Source of the DNA: Solobacterium sp.
Lineage (GTDB): Bacteria; Bacillota_I; Bacilli_A; Erysipelotrichales; Erysipelotrichaceae
Reading direction: 5' to 3'
Length of the DNA stretch: 21,355 bases
Assembly: GCA_017543025.1 (NCBI GenBank)
Contig: JAFYGX010000058.1
Coordinates: 1-21,355, forward strand
Position 1 is the first letter of the stretch. The number at the start of each line of letters is the position of its first letter. Position numbers and translations under genes: made by a program. Shown piece by piece: positions 7,614-15,612 of the stretch. The notes under the pieces were generated by a model that was not told the DNA's origin, made no database searches, and saw only the letters and a list, made by a program, of their open reading frames with translations.

Positions 7614-9004
7614 GTCCGTTTCCCCGAAGCAGGAGATGCGGAAGGCGAAGCTTCCGGTTTCTCTTCTTCTTTTTTCTTCCGGTTAATATCAGTGCCATTC
7701 TGCCAGTCGGCAATATCTTCTGCAATCAGATCACAGAACATGCCGCTTTCTTCCCGCAGATCATGACCGATTCCCTCATACAGCTTCATTGTTACATTCG
7801 AGCCTTTCTGCGTTTTCCAGTTCTCGTAATCCTGATCCGGAAGAACGATCGCATCGTCTTTTCCCTGCTGAATCAGAATCGGTATCGCAACATAGCGGGT
7901 ATACAGCAATGCGCCCATGCTGTCCCATTGCCGCCACCAGGAAAGCGGATAGCCTCCGGTATATTCACTGCCCGCAGCTTCTTCGCTGATCTTCTCGGCT
8001 GCTTCGTCCGCAAGCTCTTCCGACAGCCAGGAAGCTCTCGAAAACAGATGCACTCCGTCTTCGCTGAACGGCGAATTGATCAGCACCAGCCCGCCAGTCA
8101 CTTCAAAGTGATGATAAACAAGCGAATAGCCGATCGTCCCGCCTGCCCCATGGCCGACATAAATGATATCCCGTGCATTGACCGGATGCGTTTCCAGCTG
8201 ATGAAAGATAGAGGCGATATCATCGTTCAGCAGCAGATCCAGATCATAGCCGAACACTTCGCTCAGAAGCGGTTCTTCATAGCCGCGCATATCAAACCGC
8301 ACGCTTGCGATTCCATGTTCCGCAAGCGCATGGGCCAGATCTTTTCTCAGTTCTGTATTCGAGCCGGACTCATTCATCGAATCGTCCAGTTCTTCCGGCA
8401 TCAGCACAGCAACCGACGGCGGTATCCGTTTGTCGTCACTGTCCGCAGCTTCTTCTGATGTCTGAACCGGAAGCGTCAGGATTCCCTGAATCTGCGGTGC
8501 ATTTCCGGCTGTGATCCATTGTTCGAGCCACTGTTCCGAATGTTCCGGTTCCGCAGGTGAAGGCCGCTCCGCAAACCGGATCAATTCGATCTTCAGCTCG
8601 TCATTGAACCGAAATAACGCTTCTTTCACCTGATCACCGCTGTTCAGGATCACGCTGCCGCCCAGATGTCCGTTCCGGCAGACCGGCGCTGATCCGACAA
8701 GAGAATAACTGCTGTCATCTCCTGAAAGAAACGCTTCCCTGAGTGCCTGGCCGCTGTGATCTTCGCCTGTATTCTGCACAGCAAGCAGAGACACTTCATC
8801 CCATCGGTTTTCGCTGATCAGCTGTCCGATTTTCGCCGTCTGTTTCTCTGCCGCCCGGTATGTGATCCCGGAATCCGCCGGTTCTTCCTCTGCCTGTGAA
8901 CTGTACGGGACAGAAGAAGGCGTCTGGTCAGGCGGATCAGAGACCGCTGAACTGCAGCCACAGATCAGCGATAACATCAGAACCCCCACAATGTATTTAC
9001 GCAA
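7610..9004 (-). CDS. Lipoprotein with alpha/beta-hydrolase domain lacking the nucleophile serine
   Basis: 464-residue secreted lipoprotein with signal peptide MRKYIVGVLMLSLICGC and lipidation at Cys17 (or Cys15). A Ser/Pro/Glu-rich linker runs to about 48, and a small N-terminal region (about 50-145) resembles the DUF3887-like leader of some Bacillota hydrolases. An alpha/beta-hydrolase domain spans about 170-435. Its Asp (GKDD, 383/384) and His (GIGHD, His414) are where expected. The nucleophile elbow reads YVGHGAGG (282-289), with Gly286 where GxSxG has Ser, so hydrolysis by the usual mechanism seems lost. The tail is Lys/Glu- then Pro/Ser-rich. The start is TTG at 9004, chosen because GAGGAGGGG lies five bases upstream; the next ATG would cut off the charged signal-peptide start. 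It overlaps the upstream gene by 8 bases. Confidence 0.75.
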   Translation of the reverse strand: MRKYIVGVLMLSLICGCSSAVSDPPDQTPSSVPYSSQAEEEPADSGITYRAAEKQTAKIGQLISENRWDEVSLLAVQNTGEDHSGQALREAFLSGDDSSYSLVGSAPVCRNGHLGGSVILNSGDQVKEALFRFNDELKIELIRFAERPSPAEPEHSEQWLEQWITAGNAPQIQGILTLPVQTSEEAADSDDKRIPPSVAVLMPEELDDSMNESGSNTELRKDLAHALAEHGIASVRFDMRGYEEPLLSEVFGYDLDLLLNDDIASIFHQLETHPVNARDIIYVGHGAGGTIGYSLVYHHFEVTGGLVLINSPFSEDGVHLFSRASWLSEELADEAAEKISEEAAGSEYTGGYPLSWWRQWDSMGALLYTRYVAIPILIQQGKDDAIVLPDQDYENWKTQKGSNVTMKLYEGIGHDLREESGMFCDLIAEDIADWQNGTDINRKKKEEEKPEASPSASPASGKRT

Positions 9005-10892
9005 GAGGTCCCCTCCTCAGCCGGTTATGCAGGCTGAATGCCGAGACCGCCGCAACCACGGTACAGAATCCCAGGCTGATCCAGCCAGGAAGACTGGAAA
9101 CCGGTTCTGACTCTGTTACGTGCTCCGGCCCCGGGACAAATGTGCCGGCGGTTCCGTTTCTCTTTGCGGCAATGTAAGCCGAGACATCTTCTTCCACCAT
9201 ATCAAACGGCCGGTCGCCTCCCGTGAGAAGCACCGTGTGAAATTCCTTCGCGTTAAAGCTTTCCTTCAGCGCATCTTCTGTCTGTTTCCGCAGCGTCAGA
9301 AACCGCATCATTCCGACGCCGTACGGCAGAATCACTCCCGGACGCTGAATGACAAAATCCACAAGATCCGGTGTCGATTCACGATTCAGTCCGATGCTTT
9401 CCAGCCAGTCTCCGACTTCATCTTCTCCCCAGCCCATACCGTTGACCGCAAGATCGACAGCAGCGTCTTCAATATAGCTGAGTGCGATGAAGATCCGGTT
9501 CAGCTCCGCCGCATCCGGATGAATATCGCTGACTTCCCATGCGCACCACTCCGAATACATTCCCCAGCCTTCGCTGTAACCGATAAATCCCATCTCGGAC
9601 TCCAGCAGACGCGGACTGGTATTGTAATACCAGGTCGTCTGATACAGATGCCCCGGGAATCCTTCATGAGAGAGTGTGGAATACAGATCGTTCTCATCTC
9701 CGATCCCATCCCGGTTGATCCGGATCACATTGTGCCGGAAGTCATCGACCGGCGGACTTACATAATAGGCAACCACACTGTCATTTGCGACAGAAGGATC
9801 CAGCCAGTCGTATTCATATTCCACATCCGCTGCATCGGGAAAATTCTGCAGGTGATTCCGCAGATATTCCAGCGATTCTCCCGGATCCTTCAGCGATGTG
9901 TTTTCACTCAGCCGCATTTCATCAACATTCGGATTTCTGATATACAGCTGAATATACTCATCAATCAGTTCTTCGAGATAATCCGAGCATTCCTGAAACT
10001 GCTCTTCGATGGATTCGTCGCTGCTGGTCTTGGCCCGGACGATCATCTCATAGTATTCTCTTCCGCCGGCCGGATAGTCTGCCATTCCTCCGTCGAACGA
10101 CCGTGAACCGCGCAGCCCTTCCAGTTCCTTCTTCATCCGGAGATATACCGGAATAAAGGAATTCAGGACAATCTCCCGGTTGCGGTCCCGGTACATCTGC
10201 TTTTCATCTTCCGATAATCCCGCAAACGCATCAATCTTGTTGTTGAACGTAACAATCAGTTCGTTGTCTTCTTTCTTTGCGGTGAATCCATCGATTGATT
10301 CCTCAACCATATCAAGCATGTCATCCCGCAGGAAAAACCCTTCCGCAGCCTGTTTCTTCGTAACGTCCAGCGCATCGTCAATATATTGCGGAACGGTTGA
10401 CATCACACTCAGATAATCGTCAAAGTCTTCTTTTTCCCGGAACTGGAATTCCGTGAAATTCGTCAGAAGGTTTTCCTGTATGCCATCTGCCGGATTGAAA
10501 TAAGCTGCGAGCCAGGGATTGCTGTTGAGATCGATCATATCCTTCAGATAAGACTGATACAGATCATAGACTCGCTGCTGTTCTCTGCTCAGGGAAGAAT
10601 AGGAAAACGAATTCAACTTTTCGCGTGATGCTTCTCCGTCATTCACCGCATCGGCAAATGATTCCCATGACGCATCTCCGATCGTTGTCTCCGGCTTGTT
10701 AATAGATAATGCCCGGTAATCCTTTATGCTGTAGTGCATTGTCATATAATCTGATTCCATCATATGAACATATTCCGAGTCGCAGAACCGGTCAAAATCC
10801 GGATTTCCTTCTTCTGCGCGTGCCGGCATAAATGATGTCGTAATCAGACCTGCCGTAATCAGACAGGTACCCAGCGTTCTTAACCAATGCAT
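8997..10892 (-). CDS. DUF885-family zinc-peptidase-like surface protein, tail-anchored
   Basis: 631-residue exported protein of the DUF885 family (PF05960). A signal peptide occupies about residues 1-26 (MHWLRTLGTCLITAGLITTS, cut near ARA-EEG). A long helical body follows. The metal-site motif HEGFPGHLYQ lies at 409-418 (an HExxxxH variant characteristic of DUF885 and thought to bind zinc), with a second acidic motif YSEGWGMYSEW at 439-449. A hydrophobic helix at about 603-621 followed by HNRLRRG would hold the C-terminus in the membrane. Substrate is unknown; peptidase activity is inferred from the motif only. GGAGGAA sits five bases before ATG 10892. It is first gene of an operon with the lipoprotein hydrolase, ung and folC, so two cell-surface proteins are made together. 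Confidence 0.88.
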   Translation of the reverse strand: MHWLRTLGTCLITAGLITTSFMPARAEEGNPDFDRFCDSEYVHMMESDYMTMHYSIKDYRALSINKPETTIGDASWESFADAVNDGEASREKLNSFSYSSLSREQQRVYDLYQSYLKDMIDLNSNPWLAAYFNPADGIQENLLTNFTEFQFREKEDFDDYLSVMSTVPQYIDDALDVTKKQAAEGFFLRDDMLDMVEESIDGFTAKKEDNELIVTFNNKIDAFAGLSEDEKQMYRDRNREIVLNSFIPVYLRMKKELEGLRGSRSFDGGMADYPAGGREYYEMIVRAKTSSDESIEEQFQECSDYLEELIDEYIQLYIRNPNVDEMRLSENTSLKDPGESLEYLRNHLQNFPDAADVEYEYDWLDPSVANDSVVAYYVSPPVDDFRHNVIRINRDGIGDENDLYSTLSHEGFPGHLYQTTWYYNTSPRLLESEMGFIGYSEGWGMYSEWCAWEVSDIHPDAAELNRIFIALSYIEDAAVDLAVNGMGWGEDEVGDWLESIGLNRESTPDLVDFVIQRPGVILPYGVGMMRFLTLRKQTEDALKESFNAKEFHTVLLTGGDRPFDMVEEDVSAYIAAKRNGTAGTFVPGPEHVTESEPVSSLPGWISLGFCTVVAAVSAFSLHNRLRRGPLA

Positions 10893-10907
10893 TAGTGTTC
10901 CTCCTCT

Positions 10908-10935
10908 GCCTGTCTCATTATAACAAAAGACAGGC
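10908..10935 (-). promoter_or_regulatory. Inverted repeat flanking the -10 box of the DUF885 operon
   Basis: GCCTGTCT (10908-10915) and AGACAGGC (10928-10935) form perfect 8-base arms around a 12-base centre that holds the -10 box. The right arm is shared with the pullulanase terminator, so the two hairpins exclude each other in a read-through RNA. At DNA level the repeat could instead be an operator. Confidence 0.5.
10917..10922 (-). promoter_or_regulatory. Extended -10 promoter of the DUF885-hydrolase-ung-folC operon
   Basis: The minus strand reads TGTTATAAT, an extended -10 element (TGn + TATAAT), 24 bases before the ATG at 10892. No good -35 box is present at 17 bases; AAGACA in the terminator arm is 19 bases away. 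Confidence 0.65.
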
Positions 10936-10947
10936 TCAGCCTGTCTT
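10927..10947 (-). terminator. Intrinsic terminator of the pullulanase gene with the stop codon in its loop
   Basis: On the minus strand AAGACAGGC and GCCTGTCTT are perfect 9-base arms, and the three-base loop is exactly the TGA stop (10936-10938) of the pullulanase gene. TTTTGTT follows. The T-tract runs into the extended -10 of the next operon. Confidence 0.75.
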
Positions 10948-13068
10948 AAGCGGTTTAGATAATACGATGCAGGAACATTGCGGCGAGCGGATCTCTGCAG
11001 TCAGTCCCGGCTTCGCAATGCCGTTTTCATCCGCAATGATTTCATATTCCGTATCAAAATGGAAGTAATGATCATTAAGCGACGGGTTGAAGATGACCCG
11101 CAGTCCGCCGGATGCGCTTTCGGCATCCGGATAGTCGATGTCATAGAATACGATATATCCGTCCGCAAGATGGAAATGCACATATTTCTGCATCTGTGCT
11201 CCGGTTTCAAGCCGGAATGCGCGGTACTTACGGCGCAGCGCGATCATCTTTCTGGTATAGATCACAATGTCGTAATACAGAATCATCCGATCCCAGTTCA
11301 TCTGATTGATCGAATCACCGGAGTTGTAGGAGTTTGTGTTGTCCTGCTTTGTGCCGCAGAATTCCATTCCCTGATGAATAAACGGAATTCCCTGTGCCAG
11401 CATGGTTGCCGCAAGCAGCAGCTTCTGACGCTTCATCCGGATCTCACGCGGTTCCTCTCCGCAGCACATATGCATCTTATCCCACGCAGTGGCGTTGTCA
11501 TGCGTCTCCAGCGCATTGACGCTCTGAGCCGGGTTGTCAAACCGGAGGAAATACGGATCTCCTTTCGAGTTTCCGCTGAGCGCGCTGCACATATCAAACG
11601 CCATTCCGAGATTTCCGGTCAGATAGCCTTTGTCATACTTGCTGTCATCACTTGTCTTTCCCTTGCAGATATCCCGGAAGCTGTCATTAAAATGTCCGAT
11701 GCCCGGCATATGATGCTGGTTATAGATCTTCGCCTTCTCTTCGGGCGCAAGAGCGGTAGGCATATCCCACCCTTCTCCGTAGATCAGGACATCCGGTTTG
11801 ATCGAACGGGCAGTACGGTAAATTTCATTCATGGTATCCACATCAAGAATGCCCATCAGATCAAAGCGGAAGCCATCAATATTGTAAAGGCTCATATAGG
11901 TGCGGATCACGTCCAGAATCAGCTTGCGCATCATCGGCCGCTTGCTGTCGAGATCGTTGCCGCAATAGCTGCCGTTAGACAGCCACCCGTTATCCGTATA
12001 GCGGAAATAATAATACGGTACAATCCGGTCAAACGGTGATTTTCCGACATCATACATATGGTTGAACACCACATCAAGTGTGACTTTCAGCCCTTTCGCA
12101 TGCAGTGCAGCGATCATCCTGCGGAATTCCGTCACCCTGCAGTAAGGGTCATCCGCATCCGTGCTGTAGCTTCCTTCCAGCGCAAAAAACTGCTCCGGAT
12201 CATATCCCCAGTTATAGCCGCGGTCCGGATGGTTCTCATCCACCGTCAGAAAGTCCATCACAGGCTGCAGCTGAACATGCGTAACACCGAGATCCGCCAG
12301 GTAATCAAGACCTGTCGGGTTCAGCTTCCAGCTGGTGCCGCTTTCAGAAAGTGAAATGAATTTTCCGTTTGTCGCAGTGCCGGTTTCCTTTGAGCTTGTC
12401 ATATCCCGCACGCTGCATTCATAGATAATCGCATCTGTTGCGCTGTTCATCACCAGGCCGGTACCGGGATCAGGAATCTCTTCGATCCGGCTGCGGTCTA
12501 TTACAGCAGAATGCTGGCTGTTGGCGTCCGAAGAAAGCCCGTAAGGATCGATGCTTTCGACCATGATTCCATCCCGTTCAATGAGAAAGGTATAGAGAAA
12601 ACTGCTGAGGTCACCATTAATGCATATCCTGAACACCCCTTTATCGGTTCTTGTCATCACGTGAACCGTCACCTGTTTCAGCGGGCTGATCAGCCGGACA
12701 TACGCATGAACCGCCGTCGGGGCCCAGAGGGCAAAATTCGTATTTTCTCTTGTATATTCCGCACCGAGATCATCCCCGTGATAGGTGAACTGGCGGTCAA
12801 ATTCCGCTGTCCGCACAATGTGGCGGATCTGAAGCGGAACCTGTTTTCCATGCGATTCATGAATGGTATAAACCTGACCGAACTGGAACTCTGCAGGAAT
12901 CGTGAGGTTATACCAGATTTCCCGGTCATGTTCTTCCACTCCCCGGATCACGCAGTCACTGCACATCCCGTTTTCTCCGGTAATGTAGAATCCGCCGGCG
13001 CTTCCGTTGTAATAATCTTTCGACAGGCAGACCTGTACCCGACCGAAGTCATCCAGAAAAGCTTTCAT
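10936..13068 (-). CDS. pulA: Type I pullulanase (glycogen/starch debranching, GH13)
   Basis: Hydrolyses alpha-1,6 branches of glycogen-type glucans. It has 710 residues and no signal peptide, so it is intracellular, as fits endogenous glycogen. An N-terminal pullulanase-type beta domain spans about residues 1-95. A CBM48-like module follows (NFALWAPTAVHAYV, about 110-190). The GH13 barrel carries the type I pullulanase signature YNWGYDP at 285-291, DVVFNH (332-337), FRFDLMG with nucleophile Asp403, GEGWD with acid/base Glu432, and ETHDN with Asp524. A C-terminal beta domain ends the protein. AGGAGGTG precedes ATG 13068. A weak hairpin lies between it and glgP, and no convincing promoter of its own was seen, so it may depend on read-through from glgP. 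GlgX is the alternative debrancher, but the YNWGYDP motif points to pullulanase. Confidence 0.94.
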   Translation of the reverse strand: MKAFLDDFGRVQVCLSKDYYNGSAGGFYITGENGMCSDCVIRGVEEHDREIWYNLTIPAEFQFGQVYTIHESHGKQVPLQIRHIVRTAEFDRQFTYHGDDLGAEYTRENTNFALWAPTAVHAYVRLISPLKQVTVHVMTRTDKGVFRICINGDLSSFLYTFLIERDGIMVESIDPYGLSSDANSQHSAVIDRSRIEEIPDPGTGLVMNSATDAIIYECSVRDMTSSKETGTATNGKFISLSESGTSWKLNPTGLDYLADLGVTHVQLQPVMDFLTVDENHPDRGYNWGYDPEQFFALEGSYSTDADDPYCRVTEFRRMIAALHAKGLKVTLDVVFNHMYDVGKSPFDRIVPYYYFRYTDNGWLSNGSYCGNDLDSKRPMMRKLILDVIRTYMSLYNIDGFRFDLMGILDVDTMNEIYRTARSIKPDVLIYGEGWDMPTALAPEEKAKIYNQHHMPGIGHFNDSFRDICKGKTSDDSKYDKGYLTGNLGMAFDMCSALSGNSKGDPYFLRFDNPAQSVNALETHDNATAWDKMHMCCGEEPREIRMKRQKLLLAATMLAQGIPFIHQGMEFCGTKQDNTNSYNSGDSINQMNWDRMILYYDIVIYTRKMIALRRKYRAFRLETGAQMQKYVHFHLADGYIVFYDIDYPDAESASGGLRVIFNPSLNDHYFHFDTEYEIIADENGIAKPGLTAEIRSPQCSCIVLSKPLKTG

Positions 13069-13089
13069 AGGACACCTCCTGGCATAATG

Positions 13090-13110
13090 AAAAGAGCGTT
13101 CTGTAAACGC
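13090..13110 (-). terminator. Weak terminator or attenuator between glgP and pulA
   Basis: A short stem, GCGTT with AACGC (13096-13100 and 13106-13110), is followed on the minus strand by TC and TTTT. Five base pairs suggest partial termination, letting some glgP transcripts continue into pulA. Confidence 0.4.
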
Positions 13111-13143
13111 CCTTATCTTATTCTAAATCTTCTTCTGAATCAA

Positions 13144-15546
13144 TCAGAGTTTTATCGGTTTGATGTGCCAGACATCCTCACCATACTGGCGAATGGTACG
13201 ATCGCTTGAGAAATATGAAGATTTCGCAATGTTAATGATGCAGCTCTTCGCCCATCCGCTGCGGTCTTGATAACGGCGGCTGATTTCTTCCTGTGCGCTT
13301 ACATAGGAATCAAAGTCCGCAAGAACAAGGAATTCATCGTTCTTCATCATCAGTTCCTCATAGATCGGCCGGAAATCATCCTGATTTCCATTCCATGTAC
13401 CGTCGATAAATGTATTCAGAATATTGCGGATCCGGCTGTCGCTGTTGACATAGTCAATTGCCCGGTATGTCTGACGGAACCGTTCAATCTCCTCAATGGT
13501 AAGACCGAAGATGACATCATTTTCTCTTCCGACAAGACGGTCAATCTCAACTGTGGCGCCATCCAGCGTTCCCAGTGTAATTGCGCCGTTCATCATGAAC
13601 TTCATATTGCCGGTGCCGCTGGCTTCCTTGCCGGCGGTGGAAATCTGTTCGGATACATCCGAACCGTTCATCAGTGTTTCCGACATCGTCACACTGTAGT
13701 TCGGCAGGAATACCACCTTAAGCATGCCGTTGACATCCGGATCATTGTTCACAACCTTTGCGACACAGTTGATCAGCTTGATGACTTTCTTGGCAAATAC
13801 ATACGCCGGAGCCGCTTTGGCCGCAAAGATATACGTATGCGGATAGATTCTGAAATTCGGATCCGACTTGATGCGCTGATACAGATAAATCACATGCATG
13901 ATATTAAGCAGCTGCCGCTTATATGCATGAAGCCGTTTTGCCTGACTGTCGAAGATCGAATCCGGGTCAACCTCTATGCCGGTCGTACGGCGGATGTACT
14001 CCCGCAGGATTTCCTTGCGCTTCTGCTTGACCGCCATGACCTTTTTCTGAATCTTCGGGTCATCGGCGTAATCGAGGAACTGCTCAATCTTTGAAAAATC
14101 CGTTTCAAATTCATCACCGATTGTTTCCTTAATCAGCTCCCTGAGTTCCGGATTGCTGTAAAGCATCCATCTGCGCGGGGTAATTCCGTTTGTCTTGTTC
14201 TGGAAGCGCTCCGGGAACATCCGGTAATAATGACGGAACAGATCCGTTTTCAGAAGACCGCTGTGAATCTCGGCAACGCCGTTGACTGTATGCGACATCA
14301 GAACCGCAAGGCGGGCCATATGAATGACGCCGTTGTCAATGATCCGGGTATCATACCAGAGATTGTTCTCGTTCGGGAACCGCTCATACAGATAATGCCC
14401 GTAACGGCTGTTGATCTCGTCGATGATCATGTAGATACGCGGCAGAAGTCTCTGTACATATTCAACCGGCCACCGCTCAAGCGCTTCGCTCATAACGGTA
14501 TGATTGGTGTAGGACATGACGGATTTTGTGATCTGACGGGCCTCTTCCCATTCATATCCATAGTCATCCATCAGTACGCGCATCAGTTCCGGAATCGCAA
14601 GGACCGGGTGCGTATCGTTCAGCTGAATGGAAAGCACTTCTGCGAGATTATCGAGATTCGGATAATTCTTGAGATGTGCCTTGACAATGGAGTCAATCCC
14701 GGCACTGACAAAGAAATACTGCTGCTTCAGGCGGAGATATTTCCCCTCTTCCGTCGTATCGTCCGGATAGACATTCAGGCAGATCTCATTTACTTCCTGC
14801 AGATATTTCCGGTAATCCATCCACTTCGGAGAGCGGTCAGACGGTTCCGCCTGCCAGAGACGGAGCGTATTCGTCATCTTGGTATTTGCGCCGATCATCG
14901 GCATATCATAAGGCACAGCGAGAATATGTTCCGCATTCACATGATTGAAATGGAGCCTTCCCTGCCCGTCGCCGGATACTTCCACGTTTCCCCAGAATTT
15001 CACATCCACCGCGTGTTTTGGTTTGCGTACTTCAAACGGGTTGCCAATCCGCATCCACATATCAGGAACCTCAATCTGGTTTCCTTCATGATCGATCAGC
15101 TGACGGAACAGACCGCACTGATACCGGATGCAGTTGCCGTTGACCGGAAGGTTTTCCGTCGCTGCGCTGTCCATGAAACATGCGGCAAGCCGTCCGAGAC
15201 CGCCGTTGCCAAGACCTGCATCGCGTTCCATTGCGGCAACGTTTTCATAATTGATATCCAGTTCCTTTAATCCCTCGACAACAATGTCATATATTCCGAG
15301 GTTCTTGAGATTGCTGGTCAGTGAACGGCCAAGGAGAAACTCCATGGAAAAGTAATATACCTGCTTGGCTTTCTGTTTCTGTATCGCAACCTTTGTATCC
15401 TTCCAGTTTACGGATGCATAATTGCGCACCATATCACCCAGTACGAGATACCGTTCTGTCGGATGGGTCATCTCAACCGGCGTTCCGTAAATCTCGATCA
15501 GCCGCTGTGTAAACTCCGATTTGAATTCTTCTTTGTTATTGAACAT
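13144..15546 (-). CDS. glgP: Glycogen/starch/alpha-glucan phosphorylase
   Basis: Releases glucose-1-phosphate from alpha-1,4-glucan ends by phosphorolysis, using pyridoxal phosphate. It is 800 residues long, typical for the bacterial enzyme. Family stretches in order are QVYYFSMEFLLGRSLTSNL near the start, DAGLGNGGLGRLAACFMDS, QLNDTHPVLAIPELMRVL, TNGITPRRW, and EASGTGNMKFMMNGA with the PLP-binding Lys649. ATG 15546 is chosen: AGGGAA lies five bases upstream and the protein then starts like relatives (MFNNKEEFKSEF). The frame stays open to an ATG at 15585, but that codon lies beside the -10 box, upstream of the expected transcript start. Its product feeds the phosphoglucomutase encoded upstream. 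Confidence 0.97.
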   Translation of the reverse strand: MFNNKEEFKSEFTQRLIEIYGTPVEMTHPTERYLVLGDMVRNYASVNWKDTKVAIQKQKAKQVYYFSMEFLLGRSLTSNLKNLGIYDIVVEGLKELDINYENVAAMERDAGLGNGGLGRLAACFMDSAATENLPVNGNCIRYQCGLFRQLIDHEGNQIEVPDMWMRIGNPFEVRKPKHAVDVKFWGNVEVSGDGQGRLHFNHVNAEHILAVPYDMPMIGANTKMTNTLRLWQAEPSDRSPKWMDYRKYLQEVNEICLNVYPDDTTEEGKYLRLKQQYFFVSAGIDSIVKAHLKNYPNLDNLAEVLSIQLNDTHPVLAIPELMRVLMDDYGYEWEEARQITKSVMSYTNHTVMSEALERWPVEYVQRLLPRIYMIIDEINSRYGHYLYERFPNENNLWYDTRIIDNGVIHMARLAVLMSHTVNGVAEIHSGLLKTDLFRHYYRMFPERFQNKTNGITPRRWMLYSNPELRELIKETIGDEFETDFSKIEQFLDYADDPKIQKKVMAVKQKRKEILREYIRRTTGIEVDPDSIFDSQAKRLHAYKRQLLNIMHVIYLYQRIKSDPNFRIYPHTYIFAAKAAPAYVFAKKVIKLINCVAKVVNNDPDVNGMLKVVFLPNYSVTMSETLMNGSDVSEQISTAGKEASGTGNMKFMMNGAITLGTLDGATVEIDRLVGRENDVIFGLTIEEIERFRQTYRAIDYVNSDSRIRNILNTFIDGTWNGNQDDFRPIYEELMMKNDEFLVLADFDSYVSAQEEISRRYQDRSGWAKSCIINIAKSSYFSSDRTIRQYGEDVWHIKPIKL

Positions 15547-15575
15547 AATTTTCCCTGCTTTCAGATTTCCGCAAC

Positions 15576-15584
15576 AGTATAACA
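15576..15584 (-). promoter_or_regulatory. Extended -10 promoter of glgP
   Basis: The minus strand reads TGTTATACT (TGn + TATACT), about 30 bases before the glgP ATG and 17 bases after the glgB stop. The -35 position is poor (GTAACT at 17 bases), which the extended -10 can compensate. Confidence 0.55.
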
Positions 15585-15589
15585 CAAAT

Positions 15590-15612
15590 GAGGGACACAG
15601 TTACCGTATCCC
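15590..15612 (-). terminator. Hairpin at the end of glgB, stop codon in the loop
   Basis: On the minus strand AGGGATAC and GTGTCCCT pair over eight positions (one G-T) around a seven-base loop that contains the glgB stop TAA (15603-15601). There is only a weak T-rich tail (CATTTGTG), so termination may be partial. Confidence 0.35.

Noticed and set aside
10978..12039. Long plus-strand open frame (353 codons) opposite pullulanase
   Set aside because: It lies wholly antisense to a gene with clear GH13 motifs, its translation is Arg/His/Ile-rich and resembles no family, and no ribosome-binding site was seen. The same applies to other plus-strand frames, such as 14230-15270 and 9120-10106.
13102..13115. 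Possible cre site before pulA (TGTAAACGCCCTTA)
   Set aside because: Only the left half fits the consensus; the right half lacks the WWWCA end.
15547..15585. Upstream ATG giving a 13-residue N-terminal extension of glgP
   Set aside because: The extension begins beside the extended -10 box, upstream of the expected transcript start; ATG 15546 has a ribosome-binding site and matches family N-termini.
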